64,000 nucleotides of DNA from Candidatus Raymondbacteria bacterium RIFOXYA2_FULL_49_16 (GTDB lineage Bacteria; Fibrobacterota; OXYB2-FULL-49-7; XYB2-FULL-49-35), in assembly GCA_001789205.1 (NCBI GenBank), contig MFYT01000070.1:58169-122168 (forward strand). Reading direction: 5' to 3'. Position 1 is the first letter of the stretch. Each line of letters opens with the position of its first letter. A program made the position numbers and the translations under genes. The notes under the pieces were generated by a model. It was given only the letters and a program-made list of their open reading frames with translations. It did no database searches and was not told the DNA's origin. Shown here one piece after another: positions 52,070 through 62,622 of the stretch.

Positions 52070-53650
52070 TCAGAACTTGCAGTTGAGCGCAAAGCGCTGA
52101 GATCCCGACAGGTCCATATAGGCCGATTCTTCGAGAGGGAAATATTCATACGAATAATCCACGCCAATGCTCATGGTCTTCATCCTTACATCGAGGCCAA
52201 GGCCCGCATGGTACCGGCGGTGGGAGTTCATGGAAAAGTACTGCGACATGCCAAGACGCAAGGCAAGCGCGTCAAAGAGCCATTTTTCCATGCCCAGGCC
52301 CACATGGTCTTCAGTGTCGAGATAGATGCTCTTGTTGCCGTCGAGCACAAGATTGAGGCTGTTTAACACACGATAGTGGCCGCCGATAAGCACGCTCATG
52401 GGAACGCCCTCGTTGTAGTCTTTGCCCGTTGACACGTTCCGGTATTTCACTGTACCCGCGATATCGCGGATGAGCAGCGCGGCGGTGATGCGTTCCGAAA
52501 GCTCGAATTGCGCGCCAAGGTCGACAGACGCGCCGAAACCGCCGCCCGAGACCGCGAAATCTTGCCACGCGTAGATGGAATCCTCGGCTTTGTTTGCGGT
52601 CATCATGAGAAATTTCACGTTAACACCGACTGAAATTGGCCGCAGCCTCTCGGAAAGATCGTCAAAGACCTTTGCCACGCTGGTGATGACCTGGGTTTCA
52701 TTTGAGCCAATACCGCTGCCGCTGGACGTGATGAGCGCCTGGCCCGCTGAGACCGTCCGGGTCACTTTATTTACGTAGCCGGAATAGACATAGGGGAGCG
52801 AACCTGATCCGTAGGTGTAGTGCATGTATCCTGCGGTAAATGTCCGGCCTTTGACTCGCACCATGCCCGCGGGGTTGTAGACCATGGCGTTGGCGTCGTC
52901 GGAGAGCGCGATAAAGGCGCCGCCCATGCCATGGGCGCGCGCGGAATAGGAGAGGTCGGCAAAGGCGCCATGCTGGCGCGACACGGTACCCATGTCATAG
53001 TCCGCCACCTCGGAAATGGCGCTGTTTTTTTCGCCTGAGGGAGAGAACGCGCCGCTTGCCGCGCCCCAGATAAAGGCAGCGGCTGTTGTGAGGCCCGCGG
53101 CAAGGAACCACTCCTTCTTGTTGTTGACTTCCTTGCCTTTGTATTTGATGAGCTGGAGCGATACGTCTTTGACCTCGAGCCCGAGGAGCTGGAGGACGCC
53201 CGCGCGTGCCAGTTCTGGCAGCTTTGCCGGGATGCATTCGGCCGCAATGGTCACCTTTGATTCAAAATCGCGGGATTCGAGATCGAACATCTTGAGCCGC
53301 AGGATATAGACCTTTTCGTCAAACCCCAGTTCGCCCACAACCACCTTGCTGACCGCGAAGGTCTGGCCCGCGTCGAGCGCGCACTGTTCAGTGTGACATT
53401 CGGCCGGAATACTCTGTTGCGCCGCGTTAAGGCGCGTGTTCATGTCCGCAGCGGAAAGCACGTAGTACATGCCTGTCTTGGTCAATTCTTCCCGCAGGGC
53501 CTTTGACACGGACGACGCCTGCATGGGGGTCGCATTGTCCTGTTCGAGTTCGAGCACAGCCAGCCGTACCAGTTCCTCTTCCTTTTCGTTCGAGAAGGCG
53601 GGAAGGACGCCAAGAAGGCCAGTCAGTGCGAGAGCGAGTATATGTTTCAT
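52070..53650 (-). CDS. PorV-like outer-membrane protein with N-terminal TolB/CsgG-like domain
   Basis: 526 residues with a signal peptide. Residues ~30-150 (LVRLAVLELEQDNATPMQAS, ALREELTKTGMYYVLSAADM, KVVVGELGFDEKVYILRLKM) match the fold of TolB N-terminal/CsgG-type periplasmic domains. From ~215 the chain becomes a FadL/PorV-like barrel: MGGAFIALSDDANAMVYNPA is its signature. It ends FALNCKF. It is last of the secretion-related operon, 17 bp after the giant secreted gene, so it may help export or display it. Confidence 0.82.
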   Translation of the reverse strand: MKHILALALTGLLGVLPAFSNEKEEELVRLAVLELEQDNATPMQASSVSKALREELTKTGMYYVLSAADMNTRLNAAQQSIPAECHTEQCALDAGQTFAVSKVVVGELGFDEKVYILRLKMFDLESRDFESKVTIAAECIPAKLPELARAGVLQLLGLEVKDVSLQLIKYKGKEVNNKKEWFLAAGLTTAAAFIWGAASGAFSPSGEKNSAISEVADYDMGTVSRQHGAFADLSYSARAHGMGGAFIALSDDANAMVYNPAGMVRVKGRTFTAGYMHYTYGSGSLPYVYSGYVNKVTRTVSAGQALITSSGSGIGSNETQVITSVAKVFDDLSERLRPISVGVNVKFLMMTANKAEDSIYAWQDFAVSGGGFGASVDLGAQFELSERITAALLIRDIAGTVKYRNVSTGKDYNEGVPMSVLIGGHYRVLNSLNLVLDGNKSIYLDTEDHVGLGMEKWLFDALALRLGMSQYFSMNSHRRYHAGLGLDVRMKTMSIGVDYSYEYFPLEESAYMDLSGSQRFALNCKF

Positions 53651-53667
53651 TGTTTGCCTCCTTTTAC

Positions 53668-56600
53668 CTATTTAAAGAGCACCACGGGAACGGTTCTATA
53701 GACGCGGTCAACGCCGTCGTCAACCATGATCCGGATAAAATATCTTCCGTTGCGGCTCATACGGCCATTACGGTTGGTCCCGTCCCATACATAGGCGCGC
53801 TTGAATGACTTGCTTCCGTAGAAACCGCCGGTGGTTGACAGCTTTCCCGATCCCACGTCCATGGTAGACAGGTTGACCACCATATTGCCTTCGGTATTGA
53901 AGACCGTGGCCTCGGAGAGCACGTCGATGGATTTCTGCGACGCGGTCTCGAATTCGACCCTGCATCCTTTCCATGGGGTCTCGTTGGGCGCATGGACGGT
54001 CACAAAGGGCGAAAAGGGGCTGGGGCCGACTTTGAGCGCATAGATGCCCAGGTCGATCGAATTGACCAGAAGCGCGTATTCGGCGCCATCTTCAGGATCG
54101 CCCGCGCCGCCAATGGTTGTGGTTTTAAAGAGCATCTTGGTGGCCCGGGAAACGGGCGCCACATCCAGGTTTTCATCCACATACGCGACATTTGTCTGTG
54201 TTTCCCAGGTTGTGGCGCGCTGGTTCCAGCGTCCCACAAGGATCTCTTTTCCCCGGGCAATGGCGGGTATGTCGATGTATATGTTCATTGTGTCGGCCGG
54301 GACCGTGTTGTAGGTCTCGCTGAACGACATGGTATAGACCGGGCTTACCACCTGGATTGTCTGCTGGACCGCCTTGAGCGCGGCCACTGTATTGAGGGCG
54401 GCTTCCTTCAGGTAGAATTCCTGCGGCGCATCGGGAAAGACGCGGGAGCTTATGGTCAGCAGGAAGCCGTTTCCATTTCCGGCCCAGGATGAATCGCCGG
54501 CAGCGAGGAACTGCTTTATCTTTAGGTCCGTCTGTGTGGTTTTGCCATAGGCTGATGCCGCTAAAGCTACTGTGTTGATGTAGTGGGATGGCGCCCTGAA
54601 TGTGCCGCTGTTATCAATCGCAAAGCCGTATGGTGTTTCAAGCGCAGGGTCAGCGCTCCACGCGGCCACTGCGGAGAATTGCTGGTTGGAATCGATATTA
54701 ACGCCCACCACGCCAAACGATGCGTCTTCACCAGAGTTAATGTCAAAGCTGTTGCCAATGATGAGCAGGGTATCGATCCGTAGTTTCTTGACCAGGAAAT
54801 AGGTGGTAACCACAGTGTCCCATCCGCCTGTGGCGACCACCGTGCACCTGACTGCGCTTACCAGCGTGTCATTTATTGAGGTATTACGGGCAATGCTCAG
54901 ATTCATTGATTGACTCGACCTGTTTGTGAATGTCAGGCCGGTCCGGTTGGGCGCATTCCACGAGACCCTGCTGGGCGCCACAGGCAAGAACGAGCCGTTA
55001 AGGCAGGTGACCCTAAAGGCCACTGAGGCGTTCCACGGGAGAATGGCGGGAGACGACTGGTCCCAGGCATAGGGTTCAACAGAGATGTATTTGATGCGGG
55101 CCGCTGATGGTATGCGCGTTGAAAAGAGTTTGTACCGGTTGATGTAGGCGATTGAGCCGATCCGCGCGGTGAAGTAGTATTTCATTACTGAATTGTCGAC
55201 CGTGGGCAGCACTTTAAACACCAGCGTGTCGCCCGAGCGGGTAAAGGTCGAGACGCTCTTGAAGTCATTTTCCGACTGGTCGCGGTAATAGACCGCGGCA
55301 GAGGTCACGTCAGTACCAATGACCAGGGGATCATCGACAATGAGTTTCAAGCGCACGGTATCGTTGGTCAGGCCGGCTGTATCGGCAATTGCCAGGGCAA
55401 TGTGCTTGAGCGGATGGTTGAGGACGATGGTCGTGTCCGTAGTGGCGGTCAGCAACGTCAGCGACAGGGAATCGATGTTGATGACCGAAGGATTGATCAC
55501 CATGGTACCAACAACGTAGGTTCCCGGGCTCGCGTTGGTAAAGTCCTGCGTATAGGCGAGGTTGAGGCGCGAGGGGAATTTGATTTTGACCAGGCTTGTG
55601 CTGTCGTTCGTTGCCAGAAGGGTCTGGCCCAGCGCGTCAATCTGCCAGGACACGGTTTTGTCGCCCGCGTCGAGTGTGTCGTCGGGTACCAGGACGGATT
55701 TGAGGTAAGAGCGGCCGCTAATCGTAGTGTCAAGTATACCTACGGTGACACTTTTGGTGTTGTATCCATTCTGGCCAAAGGTGACTGTATAAGAACCGGA
55801 ATCGAGCCGGGGAATGGTGTATTCGCCTGTGGCAAGTTCAGACTGGACCGTATAGGTGCCGTTCAGAATGCCTCCCTGGGCGGTTACCGTGACCTTGAGA
55901 TTTGCGCCTGCAAGATCCAGCGCCTTAATGACGCCGCTGATTGTTGCGTATTCCTGAAGATATACATTGGTATCCAACGTCTGCAGCGCGGTCACCAGGA
56001 CACTGATGGAATCGGTGATCAGGTTGTCCCCGGAAAAAACAAGGGTATAGGTCCCGGCGGGAAGCGAAAGACTGTACGTGTTGTCGCGCCATGTCACCCC
56101 TTTTGCCGCAGTGTCGCGGGCCGCTGAAATGGCGGCCACAACAACCCCTTCACGTCCGCTTGTCACAAAAGAGTTGGTGGTTGCGGAAAGGTGGTGGGAG
56201 GTGACGTAGGCAATGCCGTTGATCATGCCGATGCCCGAGGCTAGCGAAACATTGTAAGTCACGTTGCCTGCAACGGAGATGTTGGATATAATGCGGCTCG
56301 AAAAGCCTTCGCGCGATACCTCGAGCCCATATCCGGTGCCTTGGTCGACTGAAAAGGAGTAGTTGCCCGAATTGTCCGAATAGGCAGTGCGGATGAACGA
56401 TCCGTTTCGCGAGAGTGTCACCGATGCGTTGATGATGGGTTTATACGTTACGCTGTTCGTGACGCTGCCTGAAATCAGGTTTTTAAACTTGCGCAGCACA
56501 ACCGCTCCCGAGGGCGGAGGCGATTTGTTTTCATCGGCCGCTACTGTGATGCTGTATTCGGTGGAGCGCTGGTATCCGGCTTTTTCCGCAAAAACAGTCC

Positions 56601-58275
56601 AGCTCTCGGGCGTTACTGAAAGGTCGAAGCTGCCGGTTGACGATGAGTAGGTGACAAAGGTGTCCTGGTATTCAGAGACAGCGGTTATTTTTGCGTTTGC
56701 TATTGTATTGTTCAGGCTGTCCTTGATTACTCCGAAGATTCCCGCTGAATAGCGTTCGAGGGTAAAATAGACAGAGGGGTCGGTTTCAGTACTGGTGACC
56801 GTGATGTCGCGGCTGATGGGCACATAGCCATCGGGGTTGGCCTCTATCCGGTAGGTGCCGTAGAGCACTGATTTGCTTCCAATGCCCTGGTCGTTTGTAG
56901 GCACGTCAAAGGGCAGGCCGCCGCCCTCGAGCGGGGTAATAGCCACATTGGCGAATTTGACCGCCACGGTATCGCTGCCGATGATCTCGCGGGTACGGTA
57001 GTGGATTGTGCCAATGCCTGTAATATTGTAAAAGAAGGCTTTTTTCTTTGAAGCAATGCCAGCGCCGCTGGTGTTTTCGACAAAGACCTTCCATTCGTGC
57101 AGCACGGAATCGGCTAGAAAAGACCGTGCCTCAATGGTGACCGAGGTGTCCAGCGTATTGCGGGACCAGATAATTATACCAGCGTCAGAGTTGGTACTCG
57201 AGTCAAATATGACGTTGTACAGATAAATTTTATACAGATTGAAGGCCGGGTCGGTACAGCGCCCCCAGGAAAGGGTAATTGAATCAGAACCCGTGGTATC
57301 GACCGATACAATACCGGTACTATCATAAAAACTATGCAACTCCACGCCGCCGCTTGCCAGTGTTTTCATGGTTGATGTGTCGGGCGGCGTGACATTCACA
57401 CTTCCTTTGATCACGAAGATTTTCGGAATATTGTAGGCGCGTATTGAGGTGTATTCCTTGGTGTTGCCATAGTTATTGAGCATGACCCACTGGTACTGGA
57501 TGCCGGGTGTAAGGGGCGGGGGTGCGGGAAAAATCCCGGAAGGATCGGGCGATCCGTAGCGTATCTGGTTTCCCGATGAAATGACCTGCCAGATGAAGCT
57601 GGCGTTTGATATACCTTCAGTGGAGAAATCAATGGGCTGGTCTGAGAGCAGCAGATGATAATAGGGGACTCCAGGTACCGGGGTCCACTCGAACAGGGGC
57701 AGCAGATCGCTGATGGAGTCCTTGGGCGCAAGCATGGTCGCGGCCTGGTTGGTTTCGACAATGAACATGGCTTCGGTTGAGACCTTGGTCCGCGCCCTGT
57801 TTGTTACTATAAAGTAGAAGCGGCCCGCGGTCATGCTTTTTTGGTTTGTGGTTGATTTTTGAAACCGGGGTGAAAAGTAGAAGGAACGCTTGGGACTGCC
57901 AACCCCGTATGTTTGCGCGTACATTGCGCTGGTGGTGATTGCGGCGCCCCTGATTTCGGCAATCGAGTCGATGGCGGAATCGCTGAGCGCGGTATCGGCC
58001 ATGAAAACATGCGTGGCGCTGTAAGGATAGTTGGCCGGGATACCGCCGCCGTTCACGGTCCCGTACAGAATGGTGAGTGATTCGTTTTCCGTGTAATAGA
58101 GCGGGTTGTTGATATAGAAATCGACGCGCACGTTTGTGCTGTCGTTGATTCCCGTGGGCGGGAATATCCAACTGACAGTGTACGAGGCTGCGCCAGACCC
58201 CGCGCTCCACAACAGGAGCGCCAGCATGCAGGCGCGCGCCGCGATCTTTGAGGCTATGCGTGTGTGTATATTCAT
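53668..58275 (-). CDS. Giant secreted protein with carboxypeptidase-regulatory-like repeats
   Basis: 1535 residues. Signal peptide (ARACMLALLLWSAGSGAAS), then Ig/FN3-like N-terminal domains. Between about residues 530 and 880 there are four tandem CarboxypepD_reg-like modules (GIFGVIKDSLNNTIANAKIT, LISGSVTNSVTYKPIINASV, GMINGIAYVTSHHLSATTNS, ATISGVIKALDLAGANLKVT). More Ig-like parts lead to a C-terminal FlgD-like/sorting-type end: YVWDGTNRNGRMSRNGRYF, then RTVPVVLFK. No catalytic domain is visible. It is probably a surface or extracellular adhesin/scaffold. Coupled to the barrel genes on both sides by 17- and 28-bp gaps. Confidence 0.87.
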   Translation of the reverse strand: MNIHTRIASKIAARACMLALLLWSAGSGAASYTVSWIFPPTGINDSTNVRVDFYINNPLYYTENESLTILYGTVNGGGIPANYPYSATHVFMADTALSDSAIDSIAEIRGAAITTSAMYAQTYGVGSPKRSFYFSPRFQKSTTNQKSMTAGRFYFIVTNRARTKVSTEAMFIVETNQAATMLAPKDSISDLLPLFEWTPVPGVPYYHLLLSDQPIDFSTEGISNASFIWQVISSGNQIRYGSPDPSGIFPAPPPLTPGIQYQWVMLNNYGNTKEYTSIRAYNIPKIFVIKGSVNVTPPDTSTMKTLASGGVELHSFYDSTGIVSVDTTGSDSITLSWGRCTDPAFNLYKIYLYNVIFDSSTNSDAGIIIWSRNTLDTSVTIEARSFLADSVLHEWKVFVENTSGAGIASKKKAFFYNITGIGTIHYRTREIIGSDTVAVKFANVAITPLEGGGLPFDVPTNDQGIGSKSVLYGTYRIEANPDGYVPISRDITVTSTETDPSVYFTLERYSAGIFGVIKDSLNNTIANAKITAVSEYQDTFVTYSSSTGSFDLSVTPESWTVFAEKAGYQRSTEYSITVAADENKSPPPSGAVVLRKFKNLISGSVTNSVTYKPIINASVTLSRNGSFIRTAYSDNSGNYSFSVDQGTGYGLEVSREGFSSRIISNISVAGNVTYNVSLASGIGMINGIAYVTSHHLSATTNSFVTSGREGVVVAAISAARDTAAKGVTWRDNTYSLSLPAGTYTLVFSGDNLITDSISVLVTALQTLDTNVYLQEYATISGVIKALDLAGANLKVTVTAQGGILNGTYTVQSELATGEYTIPRLDSGSYTVTFGQNGYNTKSVTVGILDTTISGRSYLKSVLVPDDTLDAGDKTVSWQIDALGQTLLATNDSTSLVKIKFPSRLNLAYTQDFTNASPGTYVVGTMVINPSVINIDSLSLTLLTATTDTTIVLNHPLKHIALAIADTAGLTNDTVRLKLIVDDPLVIGTDVTSAAVYYRDQSENDFKSVSTFTRSGDTLVFKVLPTVDNSVMKYYFTARIGSIAYINRYKLFSTRIPSAARIKYISVEPYAWDQSSPAILPWNASVAFRVTCLNGSFLPVAPSRVSWNAPNRTGLTFTNRSSQSMNLSIARNTSINDTLVSAVRCTVVATGGWDTVVTTYFLVKKLRIDTLLIIGNSFDINSGEDASFGVVGVNIDSNQQFSAVAAWSADPALETPYGFAIDNSGTFRAPSHYINTVALAASAYGKTTQTDLKIKQFLAAGDSSWAGNGNGFLLTISSRVFPDAPQEFYLKEAALNTVAALKAVQQTIQVVSPVYTMSFSETYNTVPADTMNIYIDIPAIARGKEILVGRWNQRATTWETQTNVAYVDENLDVAPVSRATKMLFKTTTIGGAGDPEDGAEYALLVNSIDLGIYALKVGPSPFSPFVTVHAPNETPWKGCRVEFETASQKSIDVLSEATVFNTEGNMVVNLSTMDVGSGKLSTTGGFYGSKSFKRAYVWDGTNRNGRMSRNGRYFIRIMVDDGVDRVYRTVPVVLFK

Positions 58276-58303
58276 GGGAGTGTCTCCTTATAATGGGGTT
58301 CTT

Positions 58304-59704
58304 CTAGAAATAATAGACAATGCCTGTTTTACCCGCGGGAATGGGCAGAATGTCGAGTTCGAGCAGTATGCGCGCCGCCCCGCCGATGGTGGTCGAGAGG
58401 TTGAGTACCGGCACCGGCACTCCGCCGAGAATGTCGATACCCGCGCTTTCGGAGAGCCAGTTCTTCTTGTTCATTTCGTAGAAGTCGATGACAAAGGCGC
58501 CTACCGTGAGGTTTGCCCTGAAAAGTGAAAGGTTCATGAGCATGACATGGTTCACTTCAAACCCGAGGTTGAGGTCCGTGACGCCCTGTTCGTCCTGGTG
58601 ATATGCGGAGATGGCGCCCCGTACATAGGTATACGAAAAAGAGAGGTGGTCACGGATGAGATCGAAAGAGAGCGTATATCCTGAAGGGATTGAGAATTCG
58701 AGGTCGGTTTTGGTGTCGATTTTGAAGCTGTCGGTTTCAGCGCGGTCGAGTTTTCCTTCCAGCGTCTGCATTTTATTCATGAGTTCCGAGACATTCACAT
58801 TGCCGCTGTCGTCCTGGGGAATGTCGGTGATCAACAATTGGTCTTCCTCGACTTTGAAGCTTTTTGGGTTGGGATCGATGAAGAAGGGAAGTTTCCATTT
58901 CATGAGAAAATGGCCTTTCACCTTTGTATTGACGCCCAAACGAGCGGTTGCGGTGAGCCGCCACCATTTGAGGCCAAAGGCGGGCGACCAGGCTGAACCG
59001 GAAAAATTGCCGCGTACCTGGCCAAAGACGTCGTTTTCACTGTAATTTATACCCAGGTCCTTTGAAATGGCGGGATTGGATATGTCGATGCCTACATTGC
59101 CCAGAATATTGGTGTTCACAATGCCGTTTGCATCCAATTCAAAAAGGTGCTTGTGCAGGTTGAAGGCCAGGACCATGTTTTTGGTGGGCTTGAAGGCATA
59201 GCCAAAGGTCTGGGTGCGCCACCCCATACGATATCTAATAGGCGCATTGATTGCGCCTTTAAGCGAAAGGGTGAGATTGCCCATGTCTTCCATGGGGGTA
59301 ACAGTGTCCATGCCAATAATGCTGCCCAGATTCATATTGAAGCCAAAATTCACGTTTTCAGTCTGGGAATAGGAAACTACGCCGCCAAGCATGGGAACAT
59401 TGATGCGGAAGGAAAAGTTGACCTTCTGACGGGCGCCAATGCGCGGGGCAAAAGATGAATCCACACCTTCAAGCGGCATTTCAAACTGGCTGGTGGTAAG
59501 GTCAAGAGGCACATTGAATGAAAGGTGGCCTTCGGGATAATCGAACGACACATCGGTAGGGTACCGCAGTATGTCGTACGAAATACCGCCTTCAAGAATT
59601 GCCCTGCTTTGTTCCGCGTTCAACGAAAGGTCGAGCGATTGGGAAAACGCCATTGGCGCCCCCCAGGCCAGCAATAGGAGAAGGAACTTTTTTTGTATAC
59701 CCAT
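58304..59704 (-). CDS. Outer-membrane beta-barrel protein, unknown family
   Basis: 466 residues from the ATG at 59704 (MGIQKKFLLLLLAWGAPMAF signal), preceded by GGAGAG. The mature chain has long alternating strands (VNFSFRINVPMLGGVVSYS, NVNFGFNMNLGSIIG, YRMGWRTQTFGYAFKPTKNM) and ends ILPIPAGKTGIVYYF, a BAM-type terminal Phe. Layout fits DUF5723-like barrels but a family is not certain. It sits between the protease fusion and the giant secreted protein. Confidence 0.75.
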   Translation of the reverse strand: MGIQKKFLLLLLAWGAPMAFSQSLDLSLNAEQSRAILEGGISYDILRYPTDVSFDYPEGHLSFNVPLDLTTSQFEMPLEGVDSSFAPRIGARQKVNFSFRINVPMLGGVVSYSQTENVNFGFNMNLGSIIGMDTVTPMEDMGNLTLSLKGAINAPIRYRMGWRTQTFGYAFKPTKNMVLAFNLHKHLFELDANGIVNTNILGNVGIDISNPAISKDLGINYSENDVFGQVRGNFSGSAWSPAFGLKWWRLTATARLGVNTKVKGHFLMKWKLPFFIDPNPKSFKVEEDQLLITDIPQDDSGNVNVSELMNKMQTLEGKLDRAETDSFKIDTKTDLEFSIPSGYTLSFDLIRDHLSFSYTYVRGAISAYHQDEQGVTDLNLGFEVNHVMLMNLSLFRANLTVGAFVIDFYEMNKKNWLSESAGIDILGGVPVPVLNLSTTIGGAARILLELDILPIPAGKTGIVYYF

Positions 59705-59787
59705 GGACTCTCCTTGGTAAGATTTCAAGAATAAATGGATGTAAGACTAATTATAATAATAAAAAAGGGTTACTGGCAAGAGGCTAT

Positions 59788-62622
59788 CTAAAAGCCCGTG
59801 CCCGCATTCATGAAGAAGGAAAAGTGGCCTGCAGCGTCCGGGTCGTATGCAAGCCCGAATCCCGCAAGCACTGTTTCCTTACCGAGGAAATAGATCCGCT
59901 GGCGGGCTTGGATTCCCGCGGTCCACCAGAAGGGGTTGTCCATGGCAATGAACAGATTGTCCCAGAAACCAGCCACTGAAAGCATGTCAAAATAGAAACC
60001 AAAGAGGGAGAAGCCAAGATCCCGTACCAGCGGAATCCTGTATTCGGCTGTGAACGCGCCATACTGCATGGCAACGGGCCAGCGGTCAAATGTTTTTCCC
60101 CGCGGCAGATGTTCAGCCGGAACAGAGAGGCGCGTGTTTGTCCTGCCCACAAGGGCCGCGCTTGCCCATTGCGTATAAACGGTGTGGTAGGTTACGCCTA
60201 TTTCCGTGGACGTCTGGAGGGTAGCTGCCGCAAGACGGTAGATCACGTCGCTTCCCCAAAGCGTGTCCGCGACGCTCAATGATGTTGAAAACGCATAGGC
60301 GTCGAGTGGGTGTAGAGGCAGGCCTGTGTAGTTTCTGACCCACGAGAGCGCATATCCAAGGGAAAAGGGAAGCGATCGGTCCCTGGCTGCGGTGAATTTC
60401 GAATAGATTGTTTGGTTTGCCGGATCGAACCATTGATAGGTAAAACCCCGTTCCTGCACTGAGAATCCCGCTGAAACATGCTGTGATAGCGGCGCAGGTG
60501 CATTCATATCTATAGGCAGTGACCAGTGTATGGCGCCAGCGTCTTGGCCTTCGATGGTTCGCAGAAAAAGACGGTCGTTGTAGCGTTCCTCGGTGGTGAT
60601 AAAATTTCGCGCCAGGGAAAAGTGAAGCGTGGCTTTTTGCGTGGTATTCCAGTAGTCAACCTCACCGCCGGCCTGATTGTTTGAGCGGCAGTAAAAACCT
60701 TCCACGGCAAAGGAGTGCTTTTCAAGAGGATCGGCCATAAGGACCCTGACCCCTGGTTTCGTCATGCTCTCATTTGAGAAGTCCTTGAAATAGGGATACG
60801 CCAGCAGGGGGCGCAGGTGCGCTCCCGCATGGTAGGCGCTACCTGTTGCTTCAGGCATATCTTCGATTTCCGCTTCGAACCGGGTGTGGTCTATGGCGGA
60901 TATATTTTTCCAGGAAAGATCCATGTTCCAGCCGGCGGGATCCCTGGTTTCATCCGTTGACAGGGAAAAACACGAGAGGGAAAAATCAGCCTCTTCAGTG
61001 CGCAGGCCGGTCACTATGACCGAATCAGCGTGTTTGGTCAGGACCGGTGCAAAAACGCCATAGGGGTCTGCGCTCACCCATTTCTCGTTGCCCGCAGTAT
61101 CGCGCACAACCACGTTAAAGGGGCCGTGTTTATTCGAGAGATAGGCCATGACGCCGTTTTCCGCAACCCACGGTAATCGTACGTCGGTCCCGTGTTTTTC
61201 GATTTCAATACGATAATCGCCGCCATCCACGGTCAGGGAGGCGATTTTTCTTTCACCGGAGAACTCGATGATTGAAAAATAGATACGGTCGCGCGCATAT
61301 TGCGGCTTGAAAACCTGGGCAATGCTGTCGGGAAGTTCGAATTGGGCGACATCGTTTCCCAGCGTGTCGCAGGAATAGAGGGTACTGAGGCCCGAAGCAA
61401 ACCTGACAAAGGCGATTCTTCCCCCAGGCAGTACACAGGGCTCTTCTCCGCGCACATTGTTTAGAGACTGCACACGGCCCTTCTGGCCAGCCTTGAAGAG
61501 AAGATTGACCAGGGTACCGCTTGTATGACGGACCATTTTACTGTAAAAAAGGGTGTTGTCCTGCATGTCAAAAAAGAGACCAATTCCAGGACCGTCGATT
61601 TTTATAAGACCGCTGTTCGGACTATACCAATAGAGGTTCTGCTCGTACACATCAATGCGTTCCATGCCCGTGAAATAAAATCCCTGTTCCCGGCGCCTCA
61701 GATAAAAAACCTGTTCCATGATGGAAGAGACAGCATGGTTGGTTTCTCCAGCGTATTGGTTAACCCTGGTACCGGTCCCTGCGAGCGGATAATCTTCCTC
61801 AAGCGCAAGGCGCCAGGCCATCATAACCTGCGCTTCGGACGCTCCTGTTGTTTTTTTTAGCGCGCTGCTGAACACGGGATTAAAGAGGCCCATGTTTGCC
61901 AGTATTTTTCCGCCAATGTCCCTGCCCGACTTGCTGGTTAGAAACCGGTAAAGCGAATGGCCTTGTTCGTACAGCAGCCTGGTGCTGACATAATCGCCGG
62001 TAATGAAACCATAGAGGTGGTCGCGATCGAGAAAGAGAAATTTATTGTAACAGCTGCGCAGGAGAAACTCCCTGTTTTTGTCCCATTCCTCTGCTTCAAA
62101 TTGCGCAATCCCTTCCAGAAACCACGTGGGCAGAAAGGCGGTAAAAAACCCCTCGCTGTATATGCCAAAACCGCGGCGCAGCGCGCAATAGGTGAGCTGG
62201 TGGGTGAGTTCATGGACCATGACGCGGTCTATCCAGCCCAGAGAGCCAGTGGTTTTTTGCAGCATGGGGTGGGCGAAAAGTTCAATGGTGTGGCCTAAGG
62301 GGCTGGAGAACCCGTTGCTGATATCGTCAATGTCCGTGAGAATAACGGTTATTTCGGGAAGAGTGTTCCCGGCATTGACGCGGAGATCCTCGCAAATGGC
62401 AGGCAGCGCTGCTTCAGCTACGGATGCCGCGCGAAGCGCAAGGGAGTCCAAACCTTCCTGATAAACGAACTTGAAATGGGGTGTGGTGAATACGGAAAAG
62501 CCAATATCAGGATTATTCCTGTTGTTGTAAAAAGAATATACCGGGATGGTCAGGAAAAAAAGAAACCAGGAAAAAAGAAGGAAACCTGTTTTCGATTTAA
62601 TAAATGGCTGCTTCGCCCGCAC
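59788..62622 (-). CDS. Zinc-metalloprotease, propeller and outer-membrane barrel fusion
   Basis: About 944 residues from GTG at 62622; ATG codons further upstream lie within the HU gene and are rejected. A signal/anchor (FLLFSWFLFFLTIPVYSFY) is followed by a gluzincin domain with VMVHELTHQLTY (HExxH at ~137-141) and a downstream zinc Glu in FLEGIAQFEAEEWD, like peptidase MA-type enzymes. A middle TolB-like propeller follows (NVRGEEPCVLPGGRIAFVRF, NGVMAYLSNKHGPFNVVVRD), then about 350 residues of barrel strands ending FFMNAGTGF. It may process proteins at the outer membrane. It overlaps the HU gene by 26 bp. Confidence 0.82.
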   Translation of the reverse strand: MRAKQPFIKSKTGFLLFSWFLFFLTIPVYSFYNNRNNPDIGFSVFTTPHFKFVYQEGLDSLALRAASVAEAALPAICEDLRVNAGNTLPEITVILTDIDDISNGFSSPLGHTIELFAHPMLQKTTGSLGWIDRVMVHELTHQLTYCALRRGFGIYSEGFFTAFLPTWFLEGIAQFEAEEWDKNREFLLRSCYNKFLFLDRDHLYGFITGDYVSTRLLYEQGHSLYRFLTSKSGRDIGGKILANMGLFNPVFSSALKKTTGASEAQVMMAWRLALEEDYPLAGTGTRVNQYAGETNHAVSSIMEQVFYLRRREQGFYFTGMERIDVYEQNLYWYSPNSGLIKIDGPGIGLFFDMQDNTLFYSKMVRHTSGTLVNLLFKAGQKGRVQSLNNVRGEEPCVLPGGRIAFVRFASGLSTLYSCDTLGNDVAQFELPDSIAQVFKPQYARDRIYFSIIEFSGERKIASLTVDGGDYRIEIEKHGTDVRLPWVAENGVMAYLSNKHGPFNVVVRDTAGNEKWVSADPYGVFAPVLTKHADSVIVTGLRTEEADFSLSCFSLSTDETRDPAGWNMDLSWKNISAIDHTRFEAEIEDMPEATGSAYHAGAHLRPLLAYPYFKDFSNESMTKPGVRVLMADPLEKHSFAVEGFYCRSNNQAGGEVDYWNTTQKATLHFSLARNFITTEERYNDRLFLRTIEGQDAGAIHWSLPIDMNAPAPLSQHVSAGFSVQERGFTYQWFDPANQTIYSKFTAARDRSLPFSLGYALSWVRNYTGLPLHPLDAYAFSTSLSVADTLWGSDVIYRLAAATLQTSTEIGVTYHTVYTQWASAALVGRTNTRLSVPAEHLPRGKTFDRWPVAMQYGAFTAEYRIPLVRDLGFSLFGFYFDMLSVAGFWDNLFIAMDNPFWWTAGIQARQRIYFLGKETVLAGFGLAYDPDAAGHFSFFMNAGTGF

